A stretch of 64,000 nucleotides of DNA from Bifidobacterium vespertilionis (GCF_008698145.1 NZ_RZNZ01000006.1:62001-126000); one strand, 5' to 3'; shown: positions 15,858 to 24,884, numbered from the stretch's first letter. The notes: generated by a model not told the origin, from the letters alone. Numbers and translations are program-made.

Positions 15858-17042
15858 TCAGGCGTGCGCGCACAGATTCGCAAGCCTGTCGCGGAATGCC
15901 GCGATGAACCGGCCGGCATCCACGTCGAGGGCCACATGCGCGGTCTTGGGCCACTTGCGCAGGCGGATCGGGTCGCCGATCGTGCGGCCGCGGAAACCGT
16001 GCCCGTTGCCGGTGGCGGTTTCGACCATCATGTTCACGTCGAAGCACGTGACCAGACTCGGATCCAGCGCCACGGCGGCGGCGAGCGGGTCGTGCAGGGG
16101 GCTGCCGGCCAGGAAGACCGGATCGGATGCCTCGTTAGCGTTGATGTAGAAGCCGACCATGTCCGCCAGGAACGCGCCGGCCGGGGTGCCGGTGGCGCGC
16201 CAGGCGGCCGCGTCCGCGCGGGTCATGAGGCACTGGTGGGTCACGTCGAGGCCGATCATCATCACGTCCGGAACCGTGCGGAACACCAGGTTCGCGGACT
16301 CCGGGTCCTGGAAGATATTCGTCTCGCAGATGAGGTCGTAGCAGTTGCCCTCCTGCGTCAGGGCGCCGCCCATGATCACGAGCTTCAGGTCAGGGACGAT
16401 GTCCGGGGCGGCCTTGATCGCCGCCGCCACATCGGTGAGAGGACCGGTGGCCAGCACGGTCACGGCCCGACCATGGGCGCGGACCTCGTCGATGATGAAT
16501 CGGACGCCGGCGGGCGGCTCATCGCCATCACGCCACTCGGACGGGCGGGTGGCGAAGGATCGGTTCGCGGATTCACCCGGAGTGAGGTCGTGCCGCTCGC
16601 CGCCGAGGGACAGCACGGCGGGACGGCTGAGAGTCGCGACACGGGCGGAGACGGGTGACGGCTCGGCGAGTGCGAATGCACCGGGCGACGGCACCGCCTG
16701 TGCCGGCAACGTCGACGGCACCGGCGGGCGGACATTGCCCAACCCATTGGTGCCGTGGAACCGGGCGCATCCCTCGTCCACCGCGAAGCCGTCGACCCAC
16801 GCCGGGCACACGCAGCCGCGCAGCACCGGGATGCCAGCCGCGCCCGGAACCGCGCCGGCGAACAGATCCAACACCGCGCGATTGTTGCGCACGGCCGTGG
16901 ACGCCAGAACATTGCCATAGGTGCCCACCACGCCCGCAAGCTCGCATTCCCCCGTGCGGGCCGCGTCCAGCAGATAGCACAGGGCCAGCGTGTCATCGAT
17001 GCCGGTGTCCACATCCAATACGATTCGGGGGGTTGCGGTCAT
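15858..17042 (-). CDS. Inosine/uridine-preferring nucleoside hydrolase
   Basis: Hydrolyses ribonucleosides to base and ribose. 394 residues, ATG after AAAGGACCACA. The N-terminal calcium-binding motif DVDTGIDDTLAL is intact. Other family features are GNVLASTAVRNN, a His-rich region FHGTNGLGNV, TGPLTDVAAAI, IMGGALTQEGNC and the C-terminal SPLHDPLAAAVALDP. An insert of about 65 residues (roughly 105-165) makes it longer than the usual 310-330. No transporter is adjacent. Substrate preference cannot be read from the sequence. Confidence 0.9.
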   Translation of the reverse strand: MTATPRIVLDVDTGIDDTLALCYLLDAARTGECELAGVVGTYGNVLASTAVRNNRAVLDLFAGAVPGAAGIPVLRGCVCPAWVDGFAVDEGCARFHGTNGLGNVRPPVPSTLPAQAVPSPGAFALAEPSPVSARVATLSRPAVLSLGGERHDLTPGESANRSFATRPSEWRDGDEPPAGVRFIIDEVRAHGRAVTVLATGPLTDVAAAIKAAPDIVPDLKLVIMGGALTQEGNCYDLICETNIFQDPESANLVFRTVPDVMMIGLDVTHQCLMTRADAAAWRATGTPAGAFLADMVGFYINANEASDPVFLAGSPLHDPLAAAVALDPSLVTCFDVNMMVETATGNGHGFRGRTIGDPIRLRKWPKTAHVALDVDAGRFIAAFRDRLANLCAHA

Positions 17043-17153
17043 TGTGGTCCTTTCTCATTGGCCGGGGACGGTCCAGTAGTCTCGTCGCTGCATAACGGCC
17101 GCCCCGGCGAAATGGTTCCAGCATATCGTTCCGGTATCTCAAACCCGGTATCT

Positions 17154-17368
17154 CGAGGTATCTCACACAGTGGGGGCGGATTTCGGCCTTTGCACGACGA
17201 CATACATCAAAGTGGGGGCGCCGATGACCGGCATCCGCCCTGCAAATGGGCTCAATTCACGCCTAAAACGCCCATATTCTCGAGGTATTCGCCCAACGCG
17301 ACGCCCCCACTTTGACGTATAGCGCTCTGCAAAGGCCGAAATCCGCCCCGACTATGCGAGATACCTCG
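17154..17368. repeat. 67-bp imperfect inverted repeat (possible MITE-like element)
   Basis: Arms 17154-17220 and 17302-17368 are both 67 bases and complementary at about 58 positions. They start CGAGGTATCTC and end AAAGTGGGGGCG, flanking an 81-base centre without a coding sequence. It occupies the 558-bp spacer between the nucleoside hydrolase and the terminator of the substrate-binding protein gene. Confidence 0.85.
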
Positions 17369-17398
17369 CAAAATGCACGGCCGCGGACGCAGACGCCG

Positions 17399-17440
17399 CC
17401 ACAGCCACAGCCACAGCCACAGCCACAGCCACAGCCACAA
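17399..17440. repeat. Hexanucleotide CCACAG microsatellite, seven units
   Basis: Six exact CCACAG units plus one CCACAA lie 30 bases after the inverted repeat. Such a run is prone to slippage, but no gene overlaps it. Confidence 0.85.
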
Positions 17441-17493
17441 TGCGACGCGTATCACACGCGTACCACACCACCCGGCGCGCAGCTTGTTGACAC

Positions 17494-17543
17494 AAAAAAC
17501 GCGCCGCGCGAACCGCCGTAAACCGGCAGCCCGCGCGGCGCGT
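17494..17543 (-). terminator. Intrinsic terminator of the NMT1-type binding-protein gene
   Basis: On the minus strand ACGCGCCGCGCG pairs with CGCGCGGCGCGT (12 bp), followed by a run of six T. It begins 57 bases after the stop at 17601. Confidence 0.85.
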
Positions 17544-17600
17544 CGAGCCTTCCCCCATCAAACCGTCGCGCGGTCTGCGCGAGGCTCCAAGGCAATCCCC

Positions 17601-18689
17601 TTACTTGCCCAGGAACTCGTTGGTCGAGACGTCAGACACCTTGGGCGCCTGCTTGACCACGTTGTCGCTCGCATCGGTGAACGCGTCGGCCTCGGCAATG
17701 AAGTCGAGGTACTTCTGCACGCCGTCGAAGTCGTTGGTGCCGAGCACGAAGGAACCGTCCTTGATCTTGGCCGGGTCACCCCAGTACTGGCCCTCGGTGA
17801 TCACCTGCATGCTGCGCTTGACGAAGTCGAGCTTAAGGGTGTCGTCGCCGGCGTCGTCCACAAGGATCTGCGCGGCCTCGTCCGGGTTCTGATAGGCGTA
17901 CTCGTAGCCCTTCTGAGCGGCCTGGGTGAACGCGCGCACGGTATCCGGGTCCTCCTTGATCTTCTTCTCGGAGGTGATGATGCCGATGCCGTCCGCATTG
18001 CCGGGCACGCCGTAGTCGGGCTCGGTGAAGCAGTTGAGCTTGGGGCCGTACATCTCGGCCTGCACGCCCTCCCAGGTGGCGTAGAAGCCGCCAAAGTCGG
18101 CCTGGCCGGAGCTCAGGGTCTGGAACGTGTTGGTGCCCACGGTCACCTTGTCGAACTCGCCCTTGCCGCCGTCGGCCTGGATCATGCGGCGGATCACGGC
18201 GTCGGACTCGTTGGAGCCGAAGGTGGCGAAGGTCTTGCCGTCGAAGTCCTTCGGGGACTTGATGGCGGTGTTGGAGGCGAGCGAGCACCACACGGCGGAC
18301 GGCTTCTGCTGGACCTGCAGGGTCTGGATGATGCCGGCGCCCTTGAGGCTGTAGCTCGCGGCGTTGGTCAGGTTGGATAGCGCGAAGTCGGCCTGGCCGG
18401 TGGACACGGCGTGTTCGGCGCCCGCCTGACCCACGGCGATGATGTCCACGTCAAGGCCGGCGTCCTTGAAGTAGCCCTTGTTCTTGGCCACGTACACGCC
18501 GATGTGGTTGGTGTCGGGCACCCACGCGAGCATGAAGGTGACCTTCTTAAGCTCCTTGGACGCCGAGGACGACGTCGACCCGGAGGCCGGGGCGGAGGCG
18601 GTGGTGTTGGCGTCGCCGCCGCACGCGGCCAGCGAAAGCGCCATGGCTGCCGCGCCCGCAAGCGCGACGATCTTGCGCATGATCTTCAT
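17601..18689 (-). CDS. ABC transporter substrate-binding lipoprotein, NMT1/THI5-like
   Basis: Binds a small solute outside the cell for an ABC importer. 362 residues. Lipobox LAAC with Cys near residue 23, then a Ser/Thr-rich linker, then the NMT1/THI5 fold: FMLAWVPDTNHIGVYVAKNK, GYFKDAGLDVDIIAVGQAGA, ADFALSNLTN, and the second lobe with FGSNESDAVIRRMI. This family includes proteins for thiamine pyrimidine precursors and riboflavin, and the N-terminal motif fits that group. No permease or ATPase lies next to it. ATG follows AGGGAATCATC. Its upstream leader has two stable hairpins. Confidence 0.88.
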   Translation of the reverse strand: MKIMRKIVALAGAAAMALSLAACGGDANTTASAPASGSTSSSASKELKKVTFMLAWVPDTNHIGVYVAKNKGYFKDAGLDVDIIAVGQAGAEHAVSTGQADFALSNLTNAASYSLKGAGIIQTLQVQQKPSAVWCSLASNTAIKSPKDFDGKTFATFGSNESDAVIRRMIQADGGKGEFDKVTVGTNTFQTLSSGQADFGGFYATWEGVQAEMYGPKLNCFTEPDYGVPGNADGIGIITSEKKIKEDPDTVRAFTQAAQKGYEYAYQNPDEAAQILVDDAGDDTLKLDFVKRSMQVITEGQYWGDPAKIKDGSFVLGTNDFDGVQKYLDFIAEADAFTDASDNVVKQAPKVSDVSTNEFLGK

Positions 18690-18748
18690 GATGATTCCCT
18701 AATCCATCTCTCGAAGCGCCGCGCTCTGGGAGCATTTGAAAACACGAT

Positions 18749-18783
18749 CGAACCGGCAGAGCACGGCGCGTAGGGCCGGTTCG
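18749..18783 (-). promoter_or_regulatory. Leader hairpin 2 of the NMT1-type binding-protein gene
   Basis: CGAACCGGC and GCCGGTTCG form a perfect 9-bp stem 60 bases upstream of the start codon. It directly follows a second hairpin (18787-18841). Confidence 0.5.
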
Positions 18784-18786
18784 CGG

Positions 18787-18841
18787 CGCCGATGTCCCCT
18801 CGCGCCCGCTCTTCAAGGCGCAGGTTTGCCACACATCGGCG
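18787..18841 (-). promoter_or_regulatory. Leader hairpin 1 of the NMT1-type binding-protein gene
   Basis: CGCCGATGT and ACATCGGCG pair over 9 bp across a 37-base loop. The hairpin starts a few bases after the likely transcription start. Confidence 0.45.
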
Positions 18842-18854
18842 TCAAAACACTGCA

Positions 18855-18860
18855 AGTATA
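18855..18860 (-). promoter_or_regulatory. Probable -10 element for the NMT1-type binding-protein gene
   Basis: On the minus strand TATACT is a near-perfect -10 hexamer. It would start a leader of about 160 bases containing both hairpins. No clear -35 is seen. Confidence 0.4.
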
Positions 18861-19038
18861 GCGCGGCCCCTTCACAGCCCCGCCCCGGCACCGCCATCCG
18901 CCCCGGCACCCGCCCCGTCACCCGGCCCGTCCGCAATGCGCCCATCGCGCCCCCGCACCCGCCCGATGCTCCTATACTCACCTGCGTGAGAGAGCCCCGC
19001 GACCGCACGGGGACAACCCCTACCGGGACCGAGGGATC

Positions 19039-19965
19039 ATGCTGTTTCAATCCGGCTCGCTGCTGCTGGTGATCGTCGCCGCCTATCTGCTCAAACACCT
19101 CCACGTGTTCGGCGACCGCGACTACAAGGTGGCGCAGGGCCTCGTCTTCAATCTCACGCTGCCCTGCGCGATTGTGATGAGCTTCGCCACCAACGAGCAC
19201 GACATGTCCATGCTGTGGATCGTGCTGTTCGGCTTCGTCTGCGCGCTCGCGCCCATGATCGTGGTCTACTTCGGTTCTCGCCGCGACGAGACCCGCTACC
19301 GCGCCTACCAGATGCTCAACGCCTCGGGACTCAACCTGGGCGCGTTCTGCCTGCCCGTGGTGCAGACGATCATCGGGCCCTCGGCCGGCCTGCCCGTGGT
19401 GATGATGGACATCGGCAACGCGATGGTGGCCACCGCGCTGGCCCTGACCCTCACCAAGGGCCTGCTGCACATGGGCGACGCGGCCCAGTCCCTGCCGCTG
19501 GGCATGCGGCTGCGCAACATCGCGCGCGACTTCCTGAGTTCCACCTCGTTCGACACGTACATGCTCATGCTGCTGCTCATGTTCACGCATGTGACGATCC
19601 CGCATTGGATCGTCTCGCTGGTCACGCCGTTCGCCAACGCCAACGCGTTCATGACGATGGCGATGATCGGCCTGATGATGGAGATCCCGCAGGAGCGCAA
19701 GGATCGTATGGAGCTGCTCAAGGTGGTGGCGTGGCGCGCGCTGTTCGCGGTGCTGATCGGCGCGGCCGGTTGGACGCTGCTGCCGTTCGATCGCGAAATC
19801 CGCGGGATCATGCTGCTGTGCGCGGCCAGCCCGGTGACGATCTTCTCCACGAAGTTCACCGATTCGCTCACCGGCAACCCGAAGCTCGCCGGATTCAGCC
19901 TGACGGTGACCGGCGTGTTGGGACTGATCGCGATGACGATCATCCACGCCGTGGTGAGTTTGTAG
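19039..19965 (+). CDS. AEC-family (auxin efflux carrier/malate permease-like) transporter
   Basis: 308-residue membrane protein, ATG after GAGGGATC. About ten hydrophobic helices in the two five-helix repeats of the AEC/BASS-type fold: LLLVIVAAYLLKHL, GLVFNLTLPCAIVMSFA, ASGLNLGAFCLPVVQTII and the C-terminal ASPVTIFSTKFTDSLTGNP. The NLTLPC and NLG-FCLP elements are typical. The family exports or exchanges organic acids, and the substrate cannot be assigned. It is divergent from the NMT1-type gene and followed by a dispersed palindromic repeat. Confidence 0.82.
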   Translation: MLFQSGSLLLVIVAAYLLKHLHVFGDRDYKVAQGLVFNLTLPCAIVMSFATNEHDMSMLWIVLFGFVCALAPMIVVYFGSRRDETRYRAYQMLNASGLNLGAFCLPVVQTIIGPSAGLPVVMMDIGNAMVATALALTLTKGLLHMGDAAQSLPLGMRLRNIARDFLSSTSFDTYMLMLLLMFTHVTIPHWIVSLVTPFANANAFMTMAMIGLMMEIPQERKDRMELLKVVAWRALFAVLIGAAGWTLLPFDREIRGIMLLCAASPVTIFSTKFTDSLTGNPKLAGFSLTVTGVLGLIAMTIIHAVVSL

Positions 19966-20022
19966 GAGCCTTGGAGGGTTGTCGGCCAATCAGGGTGCAG
20001 CGCTGGCCGATTGCCCCTTTTT

Positions 20023-20242
20023 CGTCATCCTGAGCGAAGCCCGACAGGGCGCAGCGAAGGATCCTTAATTTTGTGCATAAGGCAAGGATCCTTCGACTCC
20101 GCTACGCTCCGCTCAGGATGACGGGAAGGGGCTACGGGCCACTCAGGTGACGGGAAGGGGCCCCGTGCCACTCAGGTGATGGGAAGGAACTACGCTCCGC
20201 TCAGGATGACGGAGGAAGCGCATCCGCCCGCTCAGGATGCGG
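20023..20242. repeat. Dispersed palindromic repeat, copy 1, with tandem right ends
   Basis: CGTCATCCTGAGCG...AAGGATCCTT, a short loop, then AAGGATCCTTCGACTCCGCT...CGCTCAGGATGACGG. After the palindrome (to 20124) the right end is repeated about four more times in decaying form at roughly 29-base steps. The same element recurs at eight other places in the window, always between genes. Confidence 0.85.
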
Positions 20243-20249
20243 CAGAAAC

Positions 20250-21065
20250 TCAGCCGCGCACCACGATGTTGCGCAGGCTGCCGATGCCCTCGACGTGCAC
20301 CACGGCCTCGTCGCCCGGGTCCAGATGACCAGACGCGTTCGGCGTGCCCGTGAGGATCACGTCGCCCGGCAGCAGCGTGGAGAAGCTCGAGATGGCGGCG
20401 ATCTGCTGCGGGATCGAATGGATCAGGCCCGCGGTGGTGCCCGACGCCTCCGGAACGTCCTCGCCGTTGAGCGTGAACGAGATCTTCGCGTCAGCCCAGT
20501 TCAGATCGGTCTGGATCCACGGGCCCAGCGGGCAGGAGGTGTCGAAGCCCTTGGCGCGCGTCCACATCGGGTCGCCGCCCTGCAGGTCGCGCAGGGTCAC
20601 GTCGTTCACGCACGTGAAGCCCAGCACGTAGTCCATCGCCTCATTCTCCGTGACGTTCTTGGCGATGCGGCCCATCACCACGGCCACCTCCGGCTCGAAG
20701 TTCATGTCGTGGGAGTACTGCGGGATCACGATCGGATCGTCCGGGCCGATCACCGACGTGCTCGGCTTGGTGAAGATCCACATGTCCTCAGGCGCGTGGG
20801 CCACCTCGGAATGACCGGCCTCGTGCATGAACTGCGCGTGGGCCTCGTAGTTCTTGGCCAGGCCGAACACCTTCGAGGGGATCACCGGGGCCAGCAGGCG
20901 GACGCCATCGGCGTCCAGCGCGTAGCGCTTGCCCGTGGGCTTGACGGTGCCGGGGCCCAGCGGATAGCCGTCGAGCTCCACCAAGTAATCCTTGCCGTCC
21001 GACTGGTCCTCCTGCACGAAGGCGTAGCGGGGCGATTCATTGAGCGAAAAACGTGCGATTCTCAT
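20250..21065 (-). CDS. Fumarylacetoacetate hydrolase-family protein
   Basis: 271 residues. The C-terminal FAH fold has FGLAKNYEAHAQF, the metal-ligand motif FEPEVAVVMG, DVTLRDLQGGD, the substrate-loop SCPLGPWIQTD, and GDVILTGTPNASGHLDPGDE. Members hydrolyse or isomerise small acylpyruvate-like acids, and the real substrate here is unknown. The N-terminal domain of about 70 residues is of the short bacterial type. The stop lies next to a dispersed repeat. Confidence 0.85.
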   Translation of the reverse strand: MRIARFSLNESPRYAFVQEDQSDGKDYLVELDGYPLGPGTVKPTGKRYALDADGVRLLAPVIPSKVFGLAKNYEAHAQFMHEAGHSEVAHAPEDMWIFTKPSTSVIGPDDPIVIPQYSHDMNFEPEVAVVMGRIAKNVTENEAMDYVLGFTCVNDVTLRDLQGGDPMWTRAKGFDTSCPLGPWIQTDLNWADAKISFTLNGEDVPEASGTTAGLIHSIPQQIAAISSFSTLLPGDVILTGTPNASGHLDPGDEAVVHVEGIGSLRNIVVRG

Positions 21066-21112
21066 GCGGCCAGTCTACCCTCCGGTGCACACGGGCCACC
21101 GTCGCGGAGCCG

Positions 21113-22012
21113 TCAGATGAACGCGCGGGGGCCGAAGATCGCGGTGCCGACGCGCACGATCGTGGAGCCCTCGGCGATCGCCAGGGCCATGTCGTTGGTC
21201 ATGCCCATCGACAGTTCGCGGCAGGAAGCCGTGCCGGGCGCGCCGGATGCGAGGACCGCGTCGCGGGTGGCGCGCAGGTGGGCGAAGCCGCGGCGGATCG
21301 TCGCCTCGTCGTCCACATGGGCGCCGATCGTCATCAACCCCTGCAATTCCAAACCTTCCAGCGCGGCGACGGACGCGGCGATGTCCAGGGCCGCCTCCGG
21401 ATCGCAACCGGATTTCGATTCCTCGCCGGACTCGTTGACCTCAAGCAGCACGCCCACCGTGATGCCGCGAGCCACTGCCCTGCGCGCGATCTTTTCGGCG
21501 AGGGCCAGGGAGTCGACGGATTCGATCGTGGTCACCGAGGGCAGGACCTTGTTGATCTTGTTGGACTGCAGCTGGCCGATCAGATGGAAAGGCAGGGGGG
21601 ACAGGGCGGCTTCGGCGGCCCCAGCCAGCCCAGCCGAACCGGTGGCCGGAGCGGCTTGCCCGGTGACCGGAGCGGCTTCCGCGACGGATGCCCCGGCGAC
21701 GGAACCGGTGGCGCCCAGCGCGAATCCGCGCTCGGCGCACAGACGTGCCAATCCGGCGGACTTGACCTCCACCTCCTGCGGACGGTTCTCGCCGATCATG
21801 CGCACGCCGGCGTCGATCGCGGCCATGATCTCCCCCACATCGCGGGTCTTGGTGGCGGCGAGCAGGCGCACCTCGCCGGGCTTGCGACCGGCGGAATCCT
21901 CGGCCCGCGCGATGCCGTCGAGCACCCGGTGCACGCCGTCCGCGATCTGCCGCGCGCGAGTGCCGTCGATGGTCTCGTTGGCCAGATCCTTATGATCCAT
22001 ATAGGCTGTCAT
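21113..22012 (-). CDS. YggS/PLPBP-family pyridoxal phosphate-binding protein
   Basis: Non-enzymatic PLP carrier that keeps vitamin B6 balance. 299 residues from ATG 22012, chosen because GAGGGGAG precedes it. Upstream in-frame starts lack a site. Lys55 in LLAATKTRDV binds PLP, and GENRPQE, FHLIGQLQSNKI, GLMTIGAHVDDE and ELSMGMTNDMALAIAEGST are family motifs. Between residues about 98 and 135 is an Ala/Gly-rich insert (starting ATGSVAGASVAEAAP) absent from ordinary members, which are 220-260 residues. It is next to the FAH-family gene on the same strand. Confidence 0.9.
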   Translation of the reverse strand: MTAYMDHKDLANETIDGTRARQIADGVHRVLDGIARAEDSAGRKPGEVRLLAATKTRDVGEIMAAIDAGVRMIGENRPQEVEVKSAGLARLCAERGFALGATGSVAGASVAEAAPVTGQAAPATGSAGLAGAAEAALSPLPFHLIGQLQSNKINKVLPSVTTIESVDSLALAEKIARRAVARGITVGVLLEVNESGEESKSGCDPEAALDIAASVAALEGLELQGLMTIGAHVDDEATIRRGFAHLRATRDAVLASGAPGTASCRELSMGMTNDMALAIAEGSTIVRVGTAIFGPRAFI

Positions 22013-22153
22013 GCCGCTCCCCTCAATGTGTGCGATGTATGCGATGCCGTCCGCCCGTCGCGATGGCACCCGTCGCAATAGCATCCGTCGTCGTATGGGC
22101 GTCCGCCCGTTTTCCGCGTATTTCCGCGTACGAGTGTAGTCGGGAGCGTGGTC

Positions 22154-23389
22154 TCAGGCGGGGCGCGGCGCCGATTCCGAAGCCGGCTCGACCACCGGCT
22201 CCCGCATCGGCTCCGGACCGAACGGATGGTCGGGCACCATGCGGTCGCGCAGGTCCCGGCGCACCTTCGACCAATCGAACGCGGCGAGGGCCTCCCTAGC
22301 GGTCATGGGTTCCGGGCGCGCGGGATTGGCCGGACCGGCAGGCGCACCGGGGCCGCCGATGCCGTCGCCGCCGGCGATGCCCAGCATCCACGCGCAGTAG
22401 CCGATCACCTGCTCCGGTTTCACCCCCTGCGCGCGCAGGAATCCCAAATCCAGCGAATGCTCGCGCTTGGCCATGCGGCGGCCTTGCGCGTTGTCGATGA
22501 GCGGCAGATGGGCGAAAACGGGACGCGTCCGGACAGCGACCTGGCCTTCGGGGGTCACCCCATCCGTCAGCCAATCGCGAATGTACAGCTGCAGAGCGGT
22601 GGAGCGCAGCAGATCGCGCCCGCGCACGATGTCCGTGACGCCCATGTCCAGATCGTCCACGGTCACCGCAAGTTGGTAGGCGAACAGGCCGTCCGACCGG
22701 CGGACCACCGTGTCGCCCACATCGCGGGAAAGACTGTAGTTCTGCGGGCCGAATACGCGGTCCTCAAAGACGATGCGATCGTCCGCGACAGGCTCATCCG
22801 ACACGTCCGGCTCATCCGGAGCCTCCGGCGATCCCGGCGCCTCCGGCACGGCGATGCGCCAGGAATGCCTGTCCCCCGCCACAAGTCGCCGGGAGACCTC
22901 CTGCGGATCGGCTTCCAAGAGCCGGCGGCACGTACCGGGATAGACCACATAGCCGTCGCCCTCGTTCGGCGCGGAGGCGGCACGGATGTCCGCGCGCGAG
23001 CAGAAGCACGGGTAGATGAGTCCGGGCCGGCATTCGCGCAATGCGTCAAGCGCCTCGGCATACCGGTCGAGCCGCGCCGACTGGTAGACCGGTTCGCCGT
23101 CCCAATCGAGGCCGAGCCAGTTCAGATCGTCCATGATCCAGCGGTCGGCATCCTTCACCACGCGCGGGGCGTCAATGTCCTCGATGCGCAGGATCATGCG
23201 CGAACCGGCGCCGGACCGCACACCGGCCGACCGCGCGGACAGCCATGCGGCGAGCATCGCGTACGCATTGCCCAGATGCATGCGGCCCGACGGCGTGGGC
23301 GCGAACCGACCCACCACGGGCCGGGCGGATTGCGAAGTTTTCGCGAGCTGTGAGGCGGGTTGCGGGGACGTCATTTCCTGAGTGTTCAC
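22154..23389 (-). CDS. gluQ: Glutamyl-Q tRNA(Asp) synthetase
   Basis: A paralogue of the GluRS catalytic domain that attaches glutamate to queuosine in tRNA(Asp). 411 residues. [20 protein letters not shown] carries the class I HIGH-like motif. The KMSKS-like motif is RRMAKRE. The zinc site begins CFCSR and has a later Cys in [16 protein letters not shown] and [21 protein letters not shown] are typical. There is no anticodon-binding domain. An acidic Pro/Glu-rich insert lies at about 185-205. GTG at 23389 is the start used; ATG five codons later is an alternative. Confidence 0.9.
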   Translation of the reverse strand: MNTQEMTSPQPASQLAKTSQSARPVVGRFAPTPSGRMHLGNAYAMLAAWLSARSAGVRSGAGSRMILRIEDIDAPRVVKDADRWIMDDLNWLGLDWDGEPVYQSARLDRYAEALDALRECRPGLIYPCFCSRADIRAASAPNEGDGYVVYPGTCRRLLEADPQEVSRRLVAGDRHSWRIAVPEAPGSPEAPDEPDVSDEPVADDRIVFEDRVFGPQNYSLSRDVGDTVVRRSDGLFAYQLAVTVDDLDMGVTDIVRGRDLLRSTALQLYIRDWLTDGVTPEGQVAVRTRPVFAHLPLIDNAQGRRMAKREHSLDLGFLRAQGVKPEQVIGYCAWMLGIAGGDGIGGPGAPAGPANPARPEPMTAREALAAFDWSKVRRDLRDRMVPDHPFGPEPMREPVVEPASESAPRPA

Positions 23390-23565
23390 ACGGCCACCCT
23401 ACTGCCACTGCCCCACCGCCGGCGCCACGCCCGTAAGTCCGCGAACGGCCGCGGAAAACAGGGAAACCTACGGGAACTTATCCACAGCGGCACGAGTTGC
23501 CCACTTATCCACCGGCCCGTCGCAGGTCGTGGCGGCCCCGGCCGCAACCGCATACCGTGGGCGAT

Positions 23566-24480
23566 ATGGACATCACTTCCAGCCCGGACATTCTCCTCAC
23601 CACCCTGACCAGGCATCGCGAGGAGACCATCGCGCGCTGCCTCGCCGCCGTGGACCACACCTCGCAGCGTCTGGTCTTCAGCCATTCCACCGCCCTGCTG
23701 CTGCTCGGCGCCGAACTGCCCGCCCGCATCGAGCGCGACGCCCGCGAGGAGCTGCACGTGTGCTGCGCCACCCGTGGTTCCAGGCCATCCCTTGATGCTC
23801 TCATCCCCCATGCATGGGCCCAGACGATGAATATACAGGTTCCTTACAACGGGCTGGAATGCGTTGGGCCAATAACTGCATGGGCCCAACTCGCAACCGA
23901 ACTGACTCTTGAGGAACTGGTTGTTCTCGGCGATTCGCTGATGCGGCGAGACAAGCGACTGCGACTGGTCTCCACCGCGGACTTTGAGGATTACCTTGCC
24001 AATGCCGGTAAATTCCGCTCGAAAGACAAATGCAAGCTTGCCATCAGACTGATGCGAGAGGACACGGACTCATCGCGAGAAACGCAAACCCGTCTTCTGA
24101 TTGTGAGACACGGATTGCCTTGCCCATGCGTCAACGTCGCCATCCAAACGGACCACGGCATCCTGCACCCGGACATGTCATACCCGGATCTCCTCATTGC
24201 AGTGGAATACCAGGGATTCCAGCACGACACCGACGAATATCAGATCCGACTGGACCGAGGACGAAGGGATTACCTGCGCTCCCATGGCTGGCTTTGGCTG
24301 GAGCCGGACAACAGGATTTTCGTGGACAAGAAGTGTACAGAGTCATTCATCAACAACTTAGCGGCGATTCTTAGCCAGCGACTGGACGTTGAGCTGGAAC
24401 CGACGCCCATCATGACTCTTCGAGATGCCGCCGATGCCAGAAAGCATCACAACCGACGCAATGCGGCACTGCAGCTCTGA
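23566..24480 (+). CDS. Protein with C-terminal DUF559-like (PD-(D/E)XK-type) domain
   Basis: 304 residues from ATG 23566. The N-terminal half is AbiEi-like in layout (RLVFSHSTALLLLGAELP, RGSRPSLDALIPHA) without a clear winged helix. The C-terminal half has SYPDLLIAVEYQGFQHDTDE and DRGRRDYLRSHGWLWL, the pattern of the Vsr-like DUF559 nuclease fold, with Asp, Glu and Gln in likely metal-binding positions. Such proteins are common in actinobacteria with unknown function. A nuclease or defence role is inferred only. It lies alone between gluQ and a 404-bp spacer. Confidence 0.7.
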   Translation: MDITSSPDILLTTLTRHREETIARCLAAVDHTSQRLVFSHSTALLLLGAELPARIERDAREELHVCCATRGSRPSLDALIPHAWAQTMNIQVPYNGLECVGPITAWAQLATELTLEELVVLGDSLMRRDKRLRLVSTADFEDYLANAGKFRSKDKCKLAIRLMREDTDSSRETQTRLLIVRHGLPCPCVNVAIQTDHGILHPDMSYPDLLIAVEYQGFQHDTDEYQIRLDRGRRDYLRSHGWLWLEPDNRIFVDKKCTESFINNLAAILSQRLDVELEPTPIMTLRDAADARKHHNRRNAALQL

Positions 24481-24631
24481 CCAACTTCCGGCCGATTCCG
24501 TCGACTGATCCGATAATGGAACGCCCCCTCAAGCGCCCCCTCAACCCTCCCAACCCATAAAACTACGTATTTAAAGCACAAACAACGCGCAAAACCGCGC
24601 AGGGGCCCAACAATTCCCAAATTCCCGATCT

Positions 24632-24754
24632 GCTTTTCCGATGAGTGCGGTCGGATTCCGGTACCCCTGCATATAGAGCCATTGGAATAACGCCGAAATT
24701 CCAACAGGTCTATCTCACCCACCCCAGAAAATCGACCGCACTGATCGGAAAAGC
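24632..24754. repeat. Long inverted repeat with nested hairpin
   Basis: Arms 24632-24653 and 24733-24754 are 22 bases with one mismatch (GCTTTTCCGATGAGTGCGGTCG and its complement). Inside is a smaller stem, TTGGAAT / ATTCCAA. No gene is seen in 24481-24884 apart from this and two hairpins. Confidence 0.75.
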
Positions 24755-24807
24755 GAAACTACATGAAGCGCCGACACCCGTCAATCTCCAATGATGTCGC
24801 ACCAACA

Positions 24808-24831
24808 GGCAGTTTCGCCCCTGAAACTGCC
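24808..24831 (-). terminator. Hairpin downstream of the aquaporin gene (outer)
   Basis: GGCAGTTTC and GAAACTGCC form a perfect 9-bp stem with a six-base loop, following the stronger hairpin at 24840-24868. Confidence 0.45.
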
Positions 24832-24839
24832 CAAAATAG

Positions 24840-24868
24840 CAGTGCCGGCCGCGTTGCGGCCGGCACTG
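24840..24868 (-). terminator. Hairpin terminator of the aquaporin gene
   Basis: CAGTGCCGGCCGC-GTT-GCGGCCGGCACTG is a 13-bp perfect stem with a three-base loop, 16 bases past the aquaporin stop. On the minus strand CTATTTTGG follows, giving a weak U-run. Confidence 0.75.
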
Positions 24869-24884
24869 AGCGCTCATCGGCGCA

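Noticed and set aside
18690-18860. TPP or FMN riboswitch before the NMT1-type gene
   Set aside because: Neither the CTGAGA / ACCTGATCTGG pattern of TPP nor the conserved FMN blocks is present.
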